A stretch of DNA of 62,478 nt, from positions 1 through 62,478 of the forward strand of contig NZ_CAMPHV010000032.1 in NCBI RefSeq assembly GCF_946886105.1. Reading direction: 5' to 3'. Positions within the stretch are counted from its first letter, which is position 1. Each line of letters starts with the position of its first letter. The stretch comes from an uncultured Pseudomonas sp. GTDB lineage: Bacteria; Pseudomonadota; Gammaproteobacteria; Pseudomonadales; Pseudomonadaceae. A program made the translations under genes and the position numbers. This document shows positions 1-10,359 of the stretch, piece by piece. Below the pieces are notes generated by a model. The model worked only from the letters and a program-made list of their open reading frames with translations, did no database searches and was not told where the DNA came from.

Positions 1-2
1 AG

Positions 3-77
3 TATCCCAGCGGGCGCACACCGGAGGATCAGGCACGCCTCGATGAAGCATTGGTACAGGCTTGGGTTATGCCTTGA
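3..77 (+). CDS. C-terminal fragment of an unidentified gene (possible)
   Basis: An open frame entering from the left edge ends with TGA at 75-77 and encodes 24 residues ending in EALVQAWVMP. It is too short to identify. In P. aeruginosa cpdA lies just upstream of yqiA, but I cannot match this tail to CpdA, and the gap of about 190 bases to yqiA argues against tight coupling. It could also be a chance open frame. Confidence 0.3.
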   Translation, partial: YPSGRTPEDQARLDEALVQAWVMP

Positions 78-160
78 TACCGAGGTGTTGTTTGGGGATC
101 TAACGCTTGAGTGATGGCACTTGACGGTGTTTCATCTTCAAGGTTGTCGGTATATATGGC

Positions 161-186
161 GAAGGCTGGTGAAATACCCAGCCTTC
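161..186. terminator. 9-bp inverted repeat upstream of yqiA
   Basis: GAAGGCTGG (161-169) is the exact complement of CCAGCCTTC (178-186) with an 8-nt loop. It lies downstream of the fragment ending at 77 and upstream of yqiA. There is no T-run, so termination is uncertain; it may be a simple intergenic hairpin. Confidence 0.35.
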
Positions 187-268
187 ATCGGTCGCTAAGT
201 GCAGCCTGCCGAACCGCACGCACTTGCGGCTTGCAGTGCTATCCGCTGTCCTAGTAGCCTCCCGCCCC

Positions 269-2801
<2,533 letters not shown>

Positions 2802-2802
<1 letters not shown>

Positions 2803-3785
2803 TGCGGCGTTTGTGCGCCCTTGTGTTGCTCGCGGTCACCCCGGTTCTGGCCGATATGCCAGCGCCCGCCGAGCTGAAGTTGCTCAGCGAACATCCGATC
2901 GAAGGCATAGTCGGTGGCAATCTGTCCGGTCTGGCCTGGTGTGGCGATGCGCTCTGGGCGGTCTCCGATCGCGACGATGACCGGGTGTATCGCCTGGATG
3001 CGCGCGAGCCGGTGTGGCGCGCCGAAGCCGAGGCTTTCGTCGTTCCGCCTGCGCCACAAGCCGCATTGCCATGGGGCTTGCGCATGCGCAGTTGGATCTC
3101 GGGCGCGGCGCGTGGTGGCGAACTGGATTTCGAGGGGCTGTCGTGCGACGCCCTGGGCAACCGCTATCTGGTCAGCGAAAGCCAGGCCGCGGTATTGCTG
3201 CTGCCCATGGCTGGCGCCCCGCAATGGCTGACATTGCCCGATGGCCTGGTGCGCCAGGCGCGGGCCAGCGGCATGTTGCTGCACTTCAATTCGTTATTCG
3301 AGGGCATCGCCGTGGATGCCGAGGGCGCGCGCCTGTGGTTGGCGGCCGAAGCGCAGCGCCGTGGTCTGCTGGTGTTGCATAAGCAGCGCTCGAGCTGGCG
3401 CTGCACCGGCGGCTGCGTATTGCAGAGCGAAGGCGGCAGCGAGCCGTCGCCGGCGCAGTTGAGCGACGAGTCCGCCCCCGTGGATTATTCCGGCCTCGCC
3501 TTTTTCGCCGACAAGCTCTTCACCCTCGAACGCCAGGCGCACCGTATTTGCCGGCGTAAGCCGAGTTCGGGGGAAGTCGAACGCTGTTGGTCGTTCGCCG
3601 CCGAGGCGCTGACAGCGGAGCGGCGTTATCCGCCGTCCCATGGCATGGCCGAAGCGCTCTGGATCGATGCCGAGGGCGCCTGGATTGGTGTCGATAACGG
3701 CGGCTACGACCGCGCCGATGGCGAGCAGCGGCCGATCGTCTGGCGTTTCGCCGCACCCGCGGGTGGCTGGGGGCAGGTCAAGTGA
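2802..3785 (+). CDS. Secreted esterase-like/phytase-like beta-propeller protein
   Basis: A 327-residue protein with a cleavable signal peptide (first ~17 residues, ending VLA before DMPAP). The mature part has repeated motifs such as LSGLAWCGDALWAVSDRDDDRVYRL and ELDFEGLSCD, typical of the 'esterase-like activity of phytase' beta-propeller family. I infer a periplasmic location. The name is historical and no substrate is established. It lies between parE and parC with overlapping start and stop codons on both sides, the arrangement I recall for PA4966. Several cysteines (for example the CTGGC region near residue 203) could form disulfides. Confidence 0.75.
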
Positions 3786-4306
3786 GCACGCCTGCGCCTG
3801 GCCAGCGCGCCGGACGGGTCATGCTGATTATGGCCTGGGTTGCCGCCCTGGCGCTGGCCACGCACTTTTTCGGGCAATGGGAAACACGTCGCGATAACCC
3901 CAATCAGGCGCCCAAGTCGGTGCACGGCGACGGCTATATCGAAGTACAACTGCTGAGCAGTCGCGGCGGCCATTACCTGTTGGATGGCAAGATCGACGGG
4001 ACGACCGTCACCTTGCTGCTCGATACCGGCGCCACTGCGGTCGCGATACCCGCCGCGTTGGCCGAGCGCCTGGGTTTAGCGCGCGGCGCGCCGGTGCAAG
4101 TAAGAACCGCCAACGGCACCGCTACCGGCTACCGCACGCGCTTGAACAGCCTGGAGCTGGGCGAGATCCGTTTATACGACGTCGCCGCCCTGGTTACCCC
4201 GGGCATGGACGGCGAGGAAGTGCTCCTGGGCATGAGCGCCCTGAAACAACTCGAATTCACTCAGAAGGGCGGCACCCTGGTGCTGCGCCAATCCACTTTG
4301 CAATGA
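3782..4306 (+). CDS. Membrane-anchored retropepsin-like aspartic protease (clan AA, TIGR02281 type)
   Basis: A 174-residue protein with one N-terminal membrane segment (about residues 12-30) and a periplasmic retropepsin-like domain. The catalytic motif is [13 protein letters not shown] with Asp81, and the second strand pair contains [13 protein letters not shown]. Single-domain proteases of this type act as homodimers, one Asp per subunit. The start is GTG, overlapping the previous stop by four bases (GTGA). It sits 7 nt before parC, so the parE-parC block reads as a four-gene unit. The substrate is unknown. Confidence 0.75.
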   Translation: MSTPAPGQRAGRVMLIMAWVAALALATHFFGQWETRRDNPNQAPKSVHGDGYIEVQLLSSRGGHYLLDGKIDGTTVTLLLDTGATAVAIPAALAERLGLARGAPVQVRTANGTATGYRTRLNSLELGEIRLYDVAALVTPGMDGEEVLLGMSALKQLEFTQKGGTLVLRQSTLQ

Positions 4307-4313
4307 GGCCCGC

Positions 4314-6572
4314 ATGAGCGAATCCCTCGATTTGAGCCTGGACGGCGTCGAACGCCGTTCCCTTGCTGATTTCACCGAGCAGGCTTATCTCAACTATTCG
4401 ATGTACGTGATCATGGACCGCGCATTGCCGCATATCGGCGACGGTTTGAAGCCGGTGCAGCGACGTATCGTCTACGCCATGAGCGAACTCGGCCTGGATG
4501 CCGACGCCAAGCACAAGAAGTCGGCGCGCACCGTCGGCGACGTGCTCGGCAAGTTCCATCCGCATGGCGACTCGGCCTGCTACGAGGCCATGGTGCTGAT
4601 GGCGCAGCCGTTCAGCTACCGTTACACCCTGGTCGACGGCCAGGGCAACTGGGGCGCGCCGGACGATCCGAAATCTTTCGCCGCCATGCGCTACACCGAG
4701 GCGCGTCTGTCGCGTTACTCGGAAGTGCTGCTGAGCGAGCTGGGCCAGGGCACCGTGGATTGGGTGCCGAACTTCGACGGCACGCTCGACGAGCCGGCGA
4801 CCTTGCCGGCACGGCTGCCGAATATCCTGCTGAACGGCACCACCGGCATCGCCGTGGGGATGGCCACCGACGTGCCGCCGCATAACCTGCGCGAGGTCGC
4901 CGCGGCCTGCATCCGTCTGCTCGACCAGCCAGACGCCACGGTCGAGCAGTTGTGCGAGCACGTGCTGGGTCCGGATTATCCGACCGAGGCGGAGATCATC
5001 ACGCCCCGTGCGGACTTGTTGAAAATCTACGAAACCGGTCGCGGCTCGGTGCGCATGCGCGCCGTTTACCGCATCGAAGACGGCGATATCGTGGTCACCG
5101 CGCTGCCCCATCAGGTCTCCGGCTCCAAGGTGCTGGAGCAGATCGCCGGGCAGATGCAGGCGAAAAAGTTGCCGATGGTCGCCGACCTGCGCGACGAATC
5201 GGACCATGAGCACCCGTGCCGCATCGTGATCATTCCGCGCTCCAACCGGGTCGATGCCGACGAGCTGATGCAGCACCTGTTCGCCACCACCGAGCTGGAG
5301 TCCAGCTACCGGGTCAACACCAACGTCATCGGCCTCGACGGCAAACCGCAGGTGAAGAACCTGCGGCAGATGCTGCGCGAATGGCTGGAGTATCGCGTCG
5401 GCACCGTGCGCCGGCGTCTGCAGTTCCGCCTGGACAAGGTCGAGCACCGCCTGCACCTGTTGGAAGGCCGCCTGATCGCCTTCCTCAACCTGGATGAAGT
5501 GATCCATATCATCCGCACCGAGGATCAGCCCAAGCCGGTGTTGATGGCGCGCTTCGGGCTGACCGATGTGCAGGCCGAATACATTCTGGAAACCCGCCTG
5601 CGCCAGTTGGCGCGGCTGGAAGAAATGCAAATCCGCGGCGAGCAGGAAGCCCTGGCCAAGGAGCGCGCCAAATTGCAGGCCCTGCTCGGCAGCGAAGCCA
5701 AGCTGAAGAGGCTGGTGCGCGACGAGATCATCAAGGACGCCGAGACCTACGGCGACGACCGCCGCTCGCCGATCGTCGCTCGCGCCGAAGCCCGTGCGCT
5801 GTCTGAAACCGAGCTGCTGCCGACCGAACCGGTCACGGTGGTGGTGTCCGAGAAGGGCTGGGTACGCTGCGCCAAGGGCCACGATATCGATGCCACCGGT
5901 CTTTCGTACAAGGCCGGCGATGGCTTCAAGGTCGCCGCGCCGGGGCGCTCCAATCAGTACGCGGTGTTTATCGACTCGACCGGGCGCAGCTACTCGTTGC
6001 CCGCCCATTCGCTGCCTTCGGCGCGGGGCCAGGGCGAACCCTTGACCGGCCGCTTGCAGCCGCCACCGGGGGCGACCTTCGAGTGCGTGCTGTTGCCGGA
6101 CGACAACGCCCTCTATGTGATCGCATCCGACGCCGGTTACGGTTTCGTGGTCAAAGGCGAGGATCTGCAGGCCAAGAACAAGGCCGGCAAGACGCTGCTC
6201 AGCTTGCCCAACGGCGCGCTGGTGGTGCCGCCCAAGCTGCTGGCCAACCGCGAAGAGGACTGGCTCGCTGCCGTCACCACCGAGGGCCGCTTGCTGCTGT
6301 TCCCGGTGCGCGATTTGCCGCAACTGGGTAAAGGCAAAGGCAACAAGATCATCGGTATTCCCGGCGAGCGGGTCGCCAGCCGCGAGGAGTACCTGACCGA
6401 CTTGGCCGTGTTGCCGGCGGGGGCGACTCTGGTATTGCAGGCGGGTAAGCGTACCCTGTCGCTCAAGGCCGACGACCTGGAGCATTACAAGGGTGAACGC
6501 GGGCGCCGCGGCAACAAGCTGCCGCGCGGTTTCCAGCGCGTCGACGCGCTGTTGGTGGAGGCGCTCGGCTAG
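4314..6572 (+). CDS. parC: DNA topoisomerase IV subunit A
   Basis: DNA cleavage and religation subunit of topoisomerase IV, 752 residues. The breakage-reunion domain contains [15 protein letters not shown], the helix [14 protein letters not shown] and the catalytic Tyr127 in [11 protein letters not shown]. The C-terminal half forms the pinwheel DNA-wrapping domain, with repeats such as [10 protein letters not shown] and [12 protein letters not shown]. The quinolone-determining positions are Ser87 and Glu91, the wild-type residues as I know them for Pseudomonas ParC. It is the last gene of the parE cluster and is followed by hairpins. Confidence 0.98.
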   Translation: MSESLDLSLDGVERRSLADFTEQAYLNYSMYVIMDRALPHIGDGLKPVQRRIVYAMSELGLDADAKHKKSARTVGDVLGKFHPHGDSACYEAMVLMAQPFSYRYTLVDGQGNWGAPDDPKSFAAMRYTEARLSRYSEVLLSELGQGTVDWVPNFDGTLDEPATLPARLPNILLNGTTGIAVGMATDVPPHNLREVAAACIRLLDQPDATVEQLCEHVLGPDYPTEAEIITPRADLLKIYETGRGSVRMRAVYRIEDGDIVVTALPHQVSGSKVLEQIAGQMQAKKLPMVADLRDESDHEHPCRIVIIPRSNRVDADELMQHLFATTELESSYRVNTNVIGLDGKPQVKNLRQMLREWLEYRVGTVRRRLQFRLDKVEHRLHLLEGRLIAFLNLDEVIHIIRTEDQPKPVLMARFGLTDVQAEYILETRLRQLARLEEMQIRGEQEALAKERAKLQALLGSEAKLKRLVRDEIIKDAETYGDDRRSPIVARAEARALSETELLPTEPVTVVVSEKGWVRCAKGHDIDATGLSYKAGDGFKVAAPGRSNQYAVFIDSTGRSYSLPAHSLPSARGQGEPLTGRLQPPPGATFECVLLPDDNALYVIASDAGYGFVVKGEDLQAKNKAGKTLLSLPNGALVVPPKLLANREEDWLAAVTTEGRLLLFPVRDLPQLGKGKGNKIIGIPGERVASREEYLTDLAVLPAGATLVLQAGKRTLSLKADDLEHYKGERGRRGNKLPRGFQRVDALLVEALG

Positions 6573-6583
6573 GTAGGAATCGC

Positions 6584-6606
6584 GAAGCGGCGTCCCGTGC
6601 CGCTTC
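6584..6606 (+). terminator. Hairpin after parC
   Basis: GAAGCGGC (6584-6591) pairs perfectly with GCCGCTTC (6599-6606) around a 7-nt loop, 11 bases after the parC stop. No T-tract follows, so it is either a weak terminator or an mRNA 3'-end stabiliser. Confidence 0.5.
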
Positions 6607-6616
6607 GATGGCGCTA

Positions 6617-6656
6617 GCAGGTTGTTGAAAACCCCTGTGGTTATTCAACGACCTGC
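6617..6656. repeat. Paired TIR-like ends, likely collapsed copy of a MITE-like element
   Basis: GCAGGTTGTTGAA (6617-6629) and TTCAACGACCTGC (6644-6656) are inverted repeats with one mismatch and a 14-nt spacer. They match the terminal repeats of the larger element at 24847-25090 (AACAG.C.GTTGAAAAA). I read this as a minimal or internally deleted relative; it could also serve as a hairpin before the Mla-like operon. Confidence 0.45.
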
Positions 6657-6669
6657 CAATGGAGGCCGA

Positions 6670-7800
6670 ATGAGCGACGAGAGGCAGCAGGCCAGTTTGC
6701 AATGGTCGGGGCAGGGCGGTCAGCAACTGCGCCTGAACGTGGGTGGCGCCTGGCTGCTGAATGTCGGCAAACCCGACCTCGACGCCGTGTGGCGCAGCCA
6801 GCCTGACCTGCCGGCGCAGCTGCCGGTGGACGTGACGGTCACGGCCTGGGACAGCAGCCTGCTGGCGCTGCTGCGTCGGTTGCAGCGCTTGGCCAGCGCC
6901 GCGGGCGTGGAGCTGCGCTGGCAGAACCTGCCCGACGGCGCGGCGCGGATGCTGCAAATGGCCGCGACGCCATCCACCCAGGCGCAGGGCGAGCCGCATG
7001 TACGTTTCGGCCCGGTATCACGCTTGGGCCTGCTGGCGCTCGCCGTATTGGCGTCTATCGACAAGGCCTGCAGCTTTCTCGGCGAAGTGGTGTTGGCGCT
7101 GGGGCGGCAACTGAGCGGGCGCGGGCGCATGCGCGCCGGTGACTTCTGGCTGGCCTTGCAGCAGTGCGGGCCCGGCGCTCTGCCGATAGTCGCGCTGATC
7201 GCCACCCTGGTGGGCTTGATTCTCGCGTTCGTCGGCGCGGCCCAGCTCGAAGCCTTCGGCGCTCAGCTGTATATCGCCAATATGGTGGCCATCGGCATGA
7301 CCCGCGAGATGGGCGCCCTGATGACCGCGGTGATCATGGCCGGGCGCACCGGTGCCGCCTATGCCGCCGAGCTTGGCAGCATGCAGGCCAACGAAGAGAT
7401 CGACGCATTGAAGACCTTCGGCTTCCCGCCGCTGGAGTTCCTGGTATTGCCGCGCGTGTTGGCGCTGTTGGTGAGCATGCCGCTGCTGTGCGCCTTCGCC
7501 GATGCGCTGGGAATTCTCGGCGGCTTCATTATCGGCGCCGGTTTGTTCGATATTTCCGCGGCGCTTTACCTGTCGCAAAGCCTGGCGATGCTCAGCCTCA
7601 CCGATTTTCTCGTGGGAATTTTCAAGAGCCTGGTGTTTGCCGTGCTGATCGGCCTGATCGGCTGTTATTACGGGCTGGTCAGCGGTCGTAACGCCCAGGC
7701 CGTCGGTCAGGCGGCCACCGGCGCGGTGGTCAGCATCCTGGTGGCGCTAGTGGTGAGCGATGCGCTGATCACCCTGATATTCACCCGCCTGGGGATCTGA
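6670..7800 (+). CDS. MlaE-family ABC permease with fused N-terminal STAS-like domain
   Basis: Inner-membrane permease of an MCE-type lipid transporter, 376 residues instead of the ~260 of MlaE. The extra ~100 N-terminal residues (VGGAWLLNVG...LLALLRRLQRLASAAGVEL) look like a STAS domain, the role played by separate MlaB in E. coli. The MlaE core follows, with IANMVAIGMTREMGALMTAV, AGRTGAAYAAELGSMQ and NEEIDALKTFGF. The ATG at 6670 is chosen over an upstream in-frame codon because GGAGG lies at 6661-6665. It is the first gene of a four-gene operon, one base before the ATPase gene. Confidence 0.88.
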   Translation: MSDERQQASLQWSGQGGQQLRLNVGGAWLLNVGKPDLDAVWRSQPDLPAQLPVDVTVTAWDSSLLALLRRLQRLASAAGVELRWQNLPDGAARMLQMAATPSTQAQGEPHVRFGPVSRLGLLALAVLASIDKACSFLGEVVLALGRQLSGRGRMRAGDFWLALQQCGPGALPIVALIATLVGLILAFVGAAQLEAFGAQLYIANMVAIGMTREMGALMTAVIMAGRTGAAYAAELGSMQANEEIDALKTFGFPPLEFLVLPRVLALLVSMPLLCAFADALGILGGFIIGAGLFDISAALYLSQSLAMLSLTDFLVGIFKSLVFAVLIGLIGCYYGLVSGRNAQAVGQAATGAVVSILVALVVSDALITLIFTRLGI

Positions 7801-7801
7801 G

Positions 7802-8572
7802 ATGAGCGAAGCGATCCTGGTCGCCAAAGATCTCAGCGCCGGCTATGGCAAGCTGGTGATCCAGCGCGATCTGAATTTCGCCATCCGCCGTGGCGAGATC
7901 TTCGTCATCATGGGCGGCAGCGGTTGTGGCAAGAGCACGCTATTGCGTCACCTGATCGGTTTACAGGCGCCGCTGGCCGGGCGGGTGCTGTTCGATGGCG
8001 AAGACTTCTGGGCGCACGACGAGGACAGCCGCGCGGCGTTGCAGCAGCACTTCGGCGTGCTCTACCAGAACGGCGCCTTATGGGGGGCGATGACCCTGCG
8101 CGAGAATATCTGCCTACCTCTGGCGGCTTACCGACCGATGTTGCGCGAGGCCGAGCTGAACGAACTGGCGGCGCTGAAACTTGGGCTGGTCGGCCTGGCT
8201 GGCTGCGACGAACTCTATCCCTCGCAGTTGTCCGGCGGCATGCGCAAACGCGCCGCATTGGCCCGGGCGCTGGCGCTCGATCCGCAGGTATTGTTCTTCG
8301 ATGAGCCCTCGGCGGGCCTCGACCCGATCAGCTCCCTGGCCCTTGACGAGCTGATCCTGCAGTTGCGTGACAGCCTGGGGGCGAGCATCGTGTTGGTGAC
8401 TCATGAATTGCCGAGTATCCATGCGGTAGCCGATACCTGCTTATTTTTAGACGCCGAGGCGCGCACGCAAATCGCCCTCGGCTCCGTGCAGCAGTTGCTC
8501 GATGAGGCGCCGGACAAGGTGCAGCGCTTTTTGCGACGTGGCGAGCGCGGGCAGACGACGGAGGCCGAATGA
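7802..8572 (+). CDS. ABC transporter ATP-binding protein (MlaF-like)
   Basis: Cytoplasmic ATPase of the MCE-type lipid transporter, 256 residues. Walker A is GGSGCGKST (38-46), the signature is LSGGMRKR (143-150), and Walker B is VLFFDEPSAGLDP (from 163). The MRKR variant of the signature is typical of MlaF-type ATPases. The Q-loop lies in VLYQNGALWGAMTL. Its last codons overlap the next gene by four bases (ATGA), so subunit synthesis is coupled. By homology it energises phospholipid transfer through the permease; transport direction cannot be told from sequence. Confidence 0.92.
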   Translation: MSEAILVAKDLSAGYGKLVIQRDLNFAIRRGEIFVIMGGSGCGKSTLLRHLIGLQAPLAGRVLFDGEDFWAHDEDSRAALQQHFGVLYQNGALWGAMTLRENICLPLAAYRPMLREAELNELAALKLGLVGLAGCDELYPSQLSGGMRKRAALARALALDPQVLFFDEPSAGLDPISSLALDELILQLRDSLGASIVLVTHELPSIHAVADTCLFLDAEARTQIALGSVQQLLDEAPDKVQRFLRRGERGQTTEAE

Positions 8573-9516
8573 GCGAGGCGCGCAAACCTTTTATGATCGG
8601 GGCTTTTCTGCTGGGCGGCCTGGTGCTGCTGGTGGCCGGCATCATGCTGTTGTCGCGCGACAGTTGGTTCGCCCAGCCGAGCGAGTACGTGGTGTACTTC
8701 ACCGGCTCGTTGGATGGCCTGGACGTCGGCGCCGATGTCACCTACCGTGGCGTCAAGGTCGGTACCGTGCGTGAAATTCGCCTGTCCTACGATCGCCAGC
8801 TCAAGGATGTGGTGATGCCGGTGGTGGTGCGCATCGACAGTCCGAACGGCAAGAGTGAGGGCAAACGGGGGTTCGATCAGTTCATCGGCCAATTGGTCGA
8901 ACGCGGTTTGCGCGCCCAGCTGCAAACCCCGAGCCTGCTCACCGGCAAGGCCATAGTCGCGCTCGATATGTTCCCGCGCGAATCCGGCTACGTGCGGGCT
9001 CCGCACGACCTCGATCTACCGACTATTCCCAGCGTGCCGTCGCGCATCGATCAGATCGCCGATGTATTGCGAGAGCTGGCCGCCAGCCTGCGTCAGTTAC
9101 CCTTGCAAGAAATGGCCGTGTCGGCGCAGAGAACGCTGGAGGCCATGGAAAAGCTGACGAACTCCGCGGAACTGCAGCAAGGATTGCAGAGCATGAGCCA
9201 ATTGTTGGCAAAATTGGACCGTTTGAGTGGCAAGTTAGAACAACAATTGCCGCCAATCATGGATAATGTGCAGCAAAGCAGTGTTGATTTACGGATTGCG
9301 GTTGCGGATATTCGTAGCGCTGCGCAAACCACCGCGCAGGCCCTCGAACAGGTCAACGCGCTGGCTGTCGAGACTCGTCGCAGTCTGGGGCCGAAATCGG
9401 AAATACAATACGAATTGCTGCAGGCATTGCAGGAGCTGAACCGCGCGAGCAAGGCGATGCAGCGAACGCTGGAAGGGCTGGATCAGCAGCCCCAGTCGCT
9501 TATTTTTGGTAAATAG
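8569..9516 (+). CDS. MlaD-family MCE domain protein
   Basis: Substrate-binding MCE subunit, 315 residues, anchored by one N-terminal helix (about 9-28). A single MCE domain follows (about 39-118, with YFTGSLDGLDVGADVTYRGV and GLRAQLQTPSLLTGKAIVAL). The long C-terminal part is rich in Gln, Leu and Ala and probably forms a coiled coil. That length exceeds MlaD (~180) and resembles PqiB/YebT-type tails or single-MCE proteins paired with a PqiC lipoprotein. The stretch around 9160-9350 is visibly less GC-rich than its surroundings. Confidence 0.88.
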   Translation: MSEARKPFMIGAFLLGGLVLLVAGIMLLSRDSWFAQPSEYVVYFTGSLDGLDVGADVTYRGVKVGTVREIRLSYDRQLKDVVMPVVVRIDSPNGKSEGKRGFDQFIGQLVERGLRAQLQTPSLLTGKAIVALDMFPRESGYVRAPHDLDLPTIPSVPSRIDQIADVLRELAASLRQLPLQEMAVSAQRTLEAMEKLTNSAELQQGLQSMSQLLAKLDRLSGKLEQQLPPIMDNVQQSSVDLRIAVADIRSAAQTTAQALEQVNALAVETRRSLGPKSEIQYELLQALQELNRASKAMQRTLEGLDQQPQSLIFGK

Positions 9517-9550
9517 TCACTCATGTTTGGTAAATCAAGGTGATCTTTCA

Positions 9551-10258
9551 ATGAGTTTGTCGCGTTTCTCTTCGCCGCTCATGCTGCTTTGCGCAGTGCT
9601 GGCCCTGTCGGGCTGCGCACAGTTGTTGGCGCCGCAGACGCAGTTCTATCAGTTGGAGCATGGCGGACCGGAGCTACCGAAGGACGACAAAGGGCCGGCT
9701 GTCCTGCTCGGGCCGCTAACGCTGGCCGATTACCTGCAACGCGAGAACCTGGTGCAGCGCGAACCCGACGACAGCCTGAGCATCAGCCAGCAGGCGCGCT
9801 GGGCCGGGAGTCTGCAAAACGATGTCGGCCAGCTGATGTTGCGCCAACTGGCCGGGCAGTTGAACACCAGCCGTATCGCGCTCTACCCGGATCGCGTCGG
9901 TTTCGACAGTGAAGTTCAGGTGTTGTTGCATATCAGTCGGCTCGATTCGGGGGCGCAGCGCCCGGCGGTGCTGGAAGCGCAATGGCGTTTGCTGGATGGT
10001 AAGGGCGTGCTGCGCGGCAGCCGCCTGGTGCGTCTGCAAGAGGAACATCAGGGTAGCCCCGCTGCGCAGGTACGCGCACAAAGCCTGTTGATGCAGCGGT
10101 TGGCCGATCAGTTGACCGCGGCGATCAATAACATGCCACAGGCCGAACCCGTTGCACTGCCTAAACCCAAGCCGCCGGTGCCTGAAAAGCGCCCCGCCAA
10201 TGGCCCGCAGATGCCGGTAATCGAGCCGGCCACGCAGATGGATGTGTTCCGCTTCTAA
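9551..10258 (+). CDS. ABC-type transport auxiliary lipoprotein (PqiC/DUF330-like)
   Basis: A 235-residue lipoprotein; the lipobox LSGC places the lipidated Cys at residue 22. The mature part begins LLAPQTQFYQLEHGG, as expected for the family in which E. coli PqiC (YmbA) forms an outer-membrane partner of an MCE complex. It contains ENLVQREPDDSLSISQQARWAGSL, the usual region after the first strand. The C-terminus is proline-rich. An in-frame start 15 codons upstream is rejected because it would bury the signal peptide. It lies 34 nt after the MCE gene and ends the operon. Confidence 0.82.
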   Translation: MSLSRFSSPLMLLCAVLALSGCAQLLAPQTQFYQLEHGGPELPKDDKGPAVLLGPLTLADYLQRENLVQREPDDSLSISQQARWAGSLQNDVGQLMLRQLAGQLNTSRIALYPDRVGFDSEVQVLLHISRLDSGAQRPAVLEAQWRLLDGKGVLRGSRLVRLQEEHQGSPAAQVRAQSLLMQRLADQLTAAINNMPQAEPVALPKPKPPVPEKRPANGPQMPVIEPATQMDVFRF

Positions 10259-10287
10259 AAGGGAAGGGGCGGCGCCAGTGGGTTGCC

Positions 10288-10318
10288 CGCCGACACCTCC
10301 GGAGATGAAGGTGGCGGA
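10288..10318. terminator. Imperfect hairpin between the lipoprotein gene and ahpA
   Basis: CCGC...CACCT and AGGTGGCGG can pair with a 3-nt bulge around CCGGAGATGA. It sits in the 101-nt gap between two convergent genes, so it could end transcription from either side. No T-tract is seen. Confidence 0.35.
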
Positions 10319-10359
10319 AGATCCGCTGCCGTCGCCCCGCCTAGGCTTCTATGGTCTTT

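Noticed and set aside
4257..6485. 742-codon antisense frame over parC
   Set aside because: It mirrors the codon phase of a bona fide GC-rich parC; the product is low-complexity His/Gln/Gly-rich with no family resemblance.
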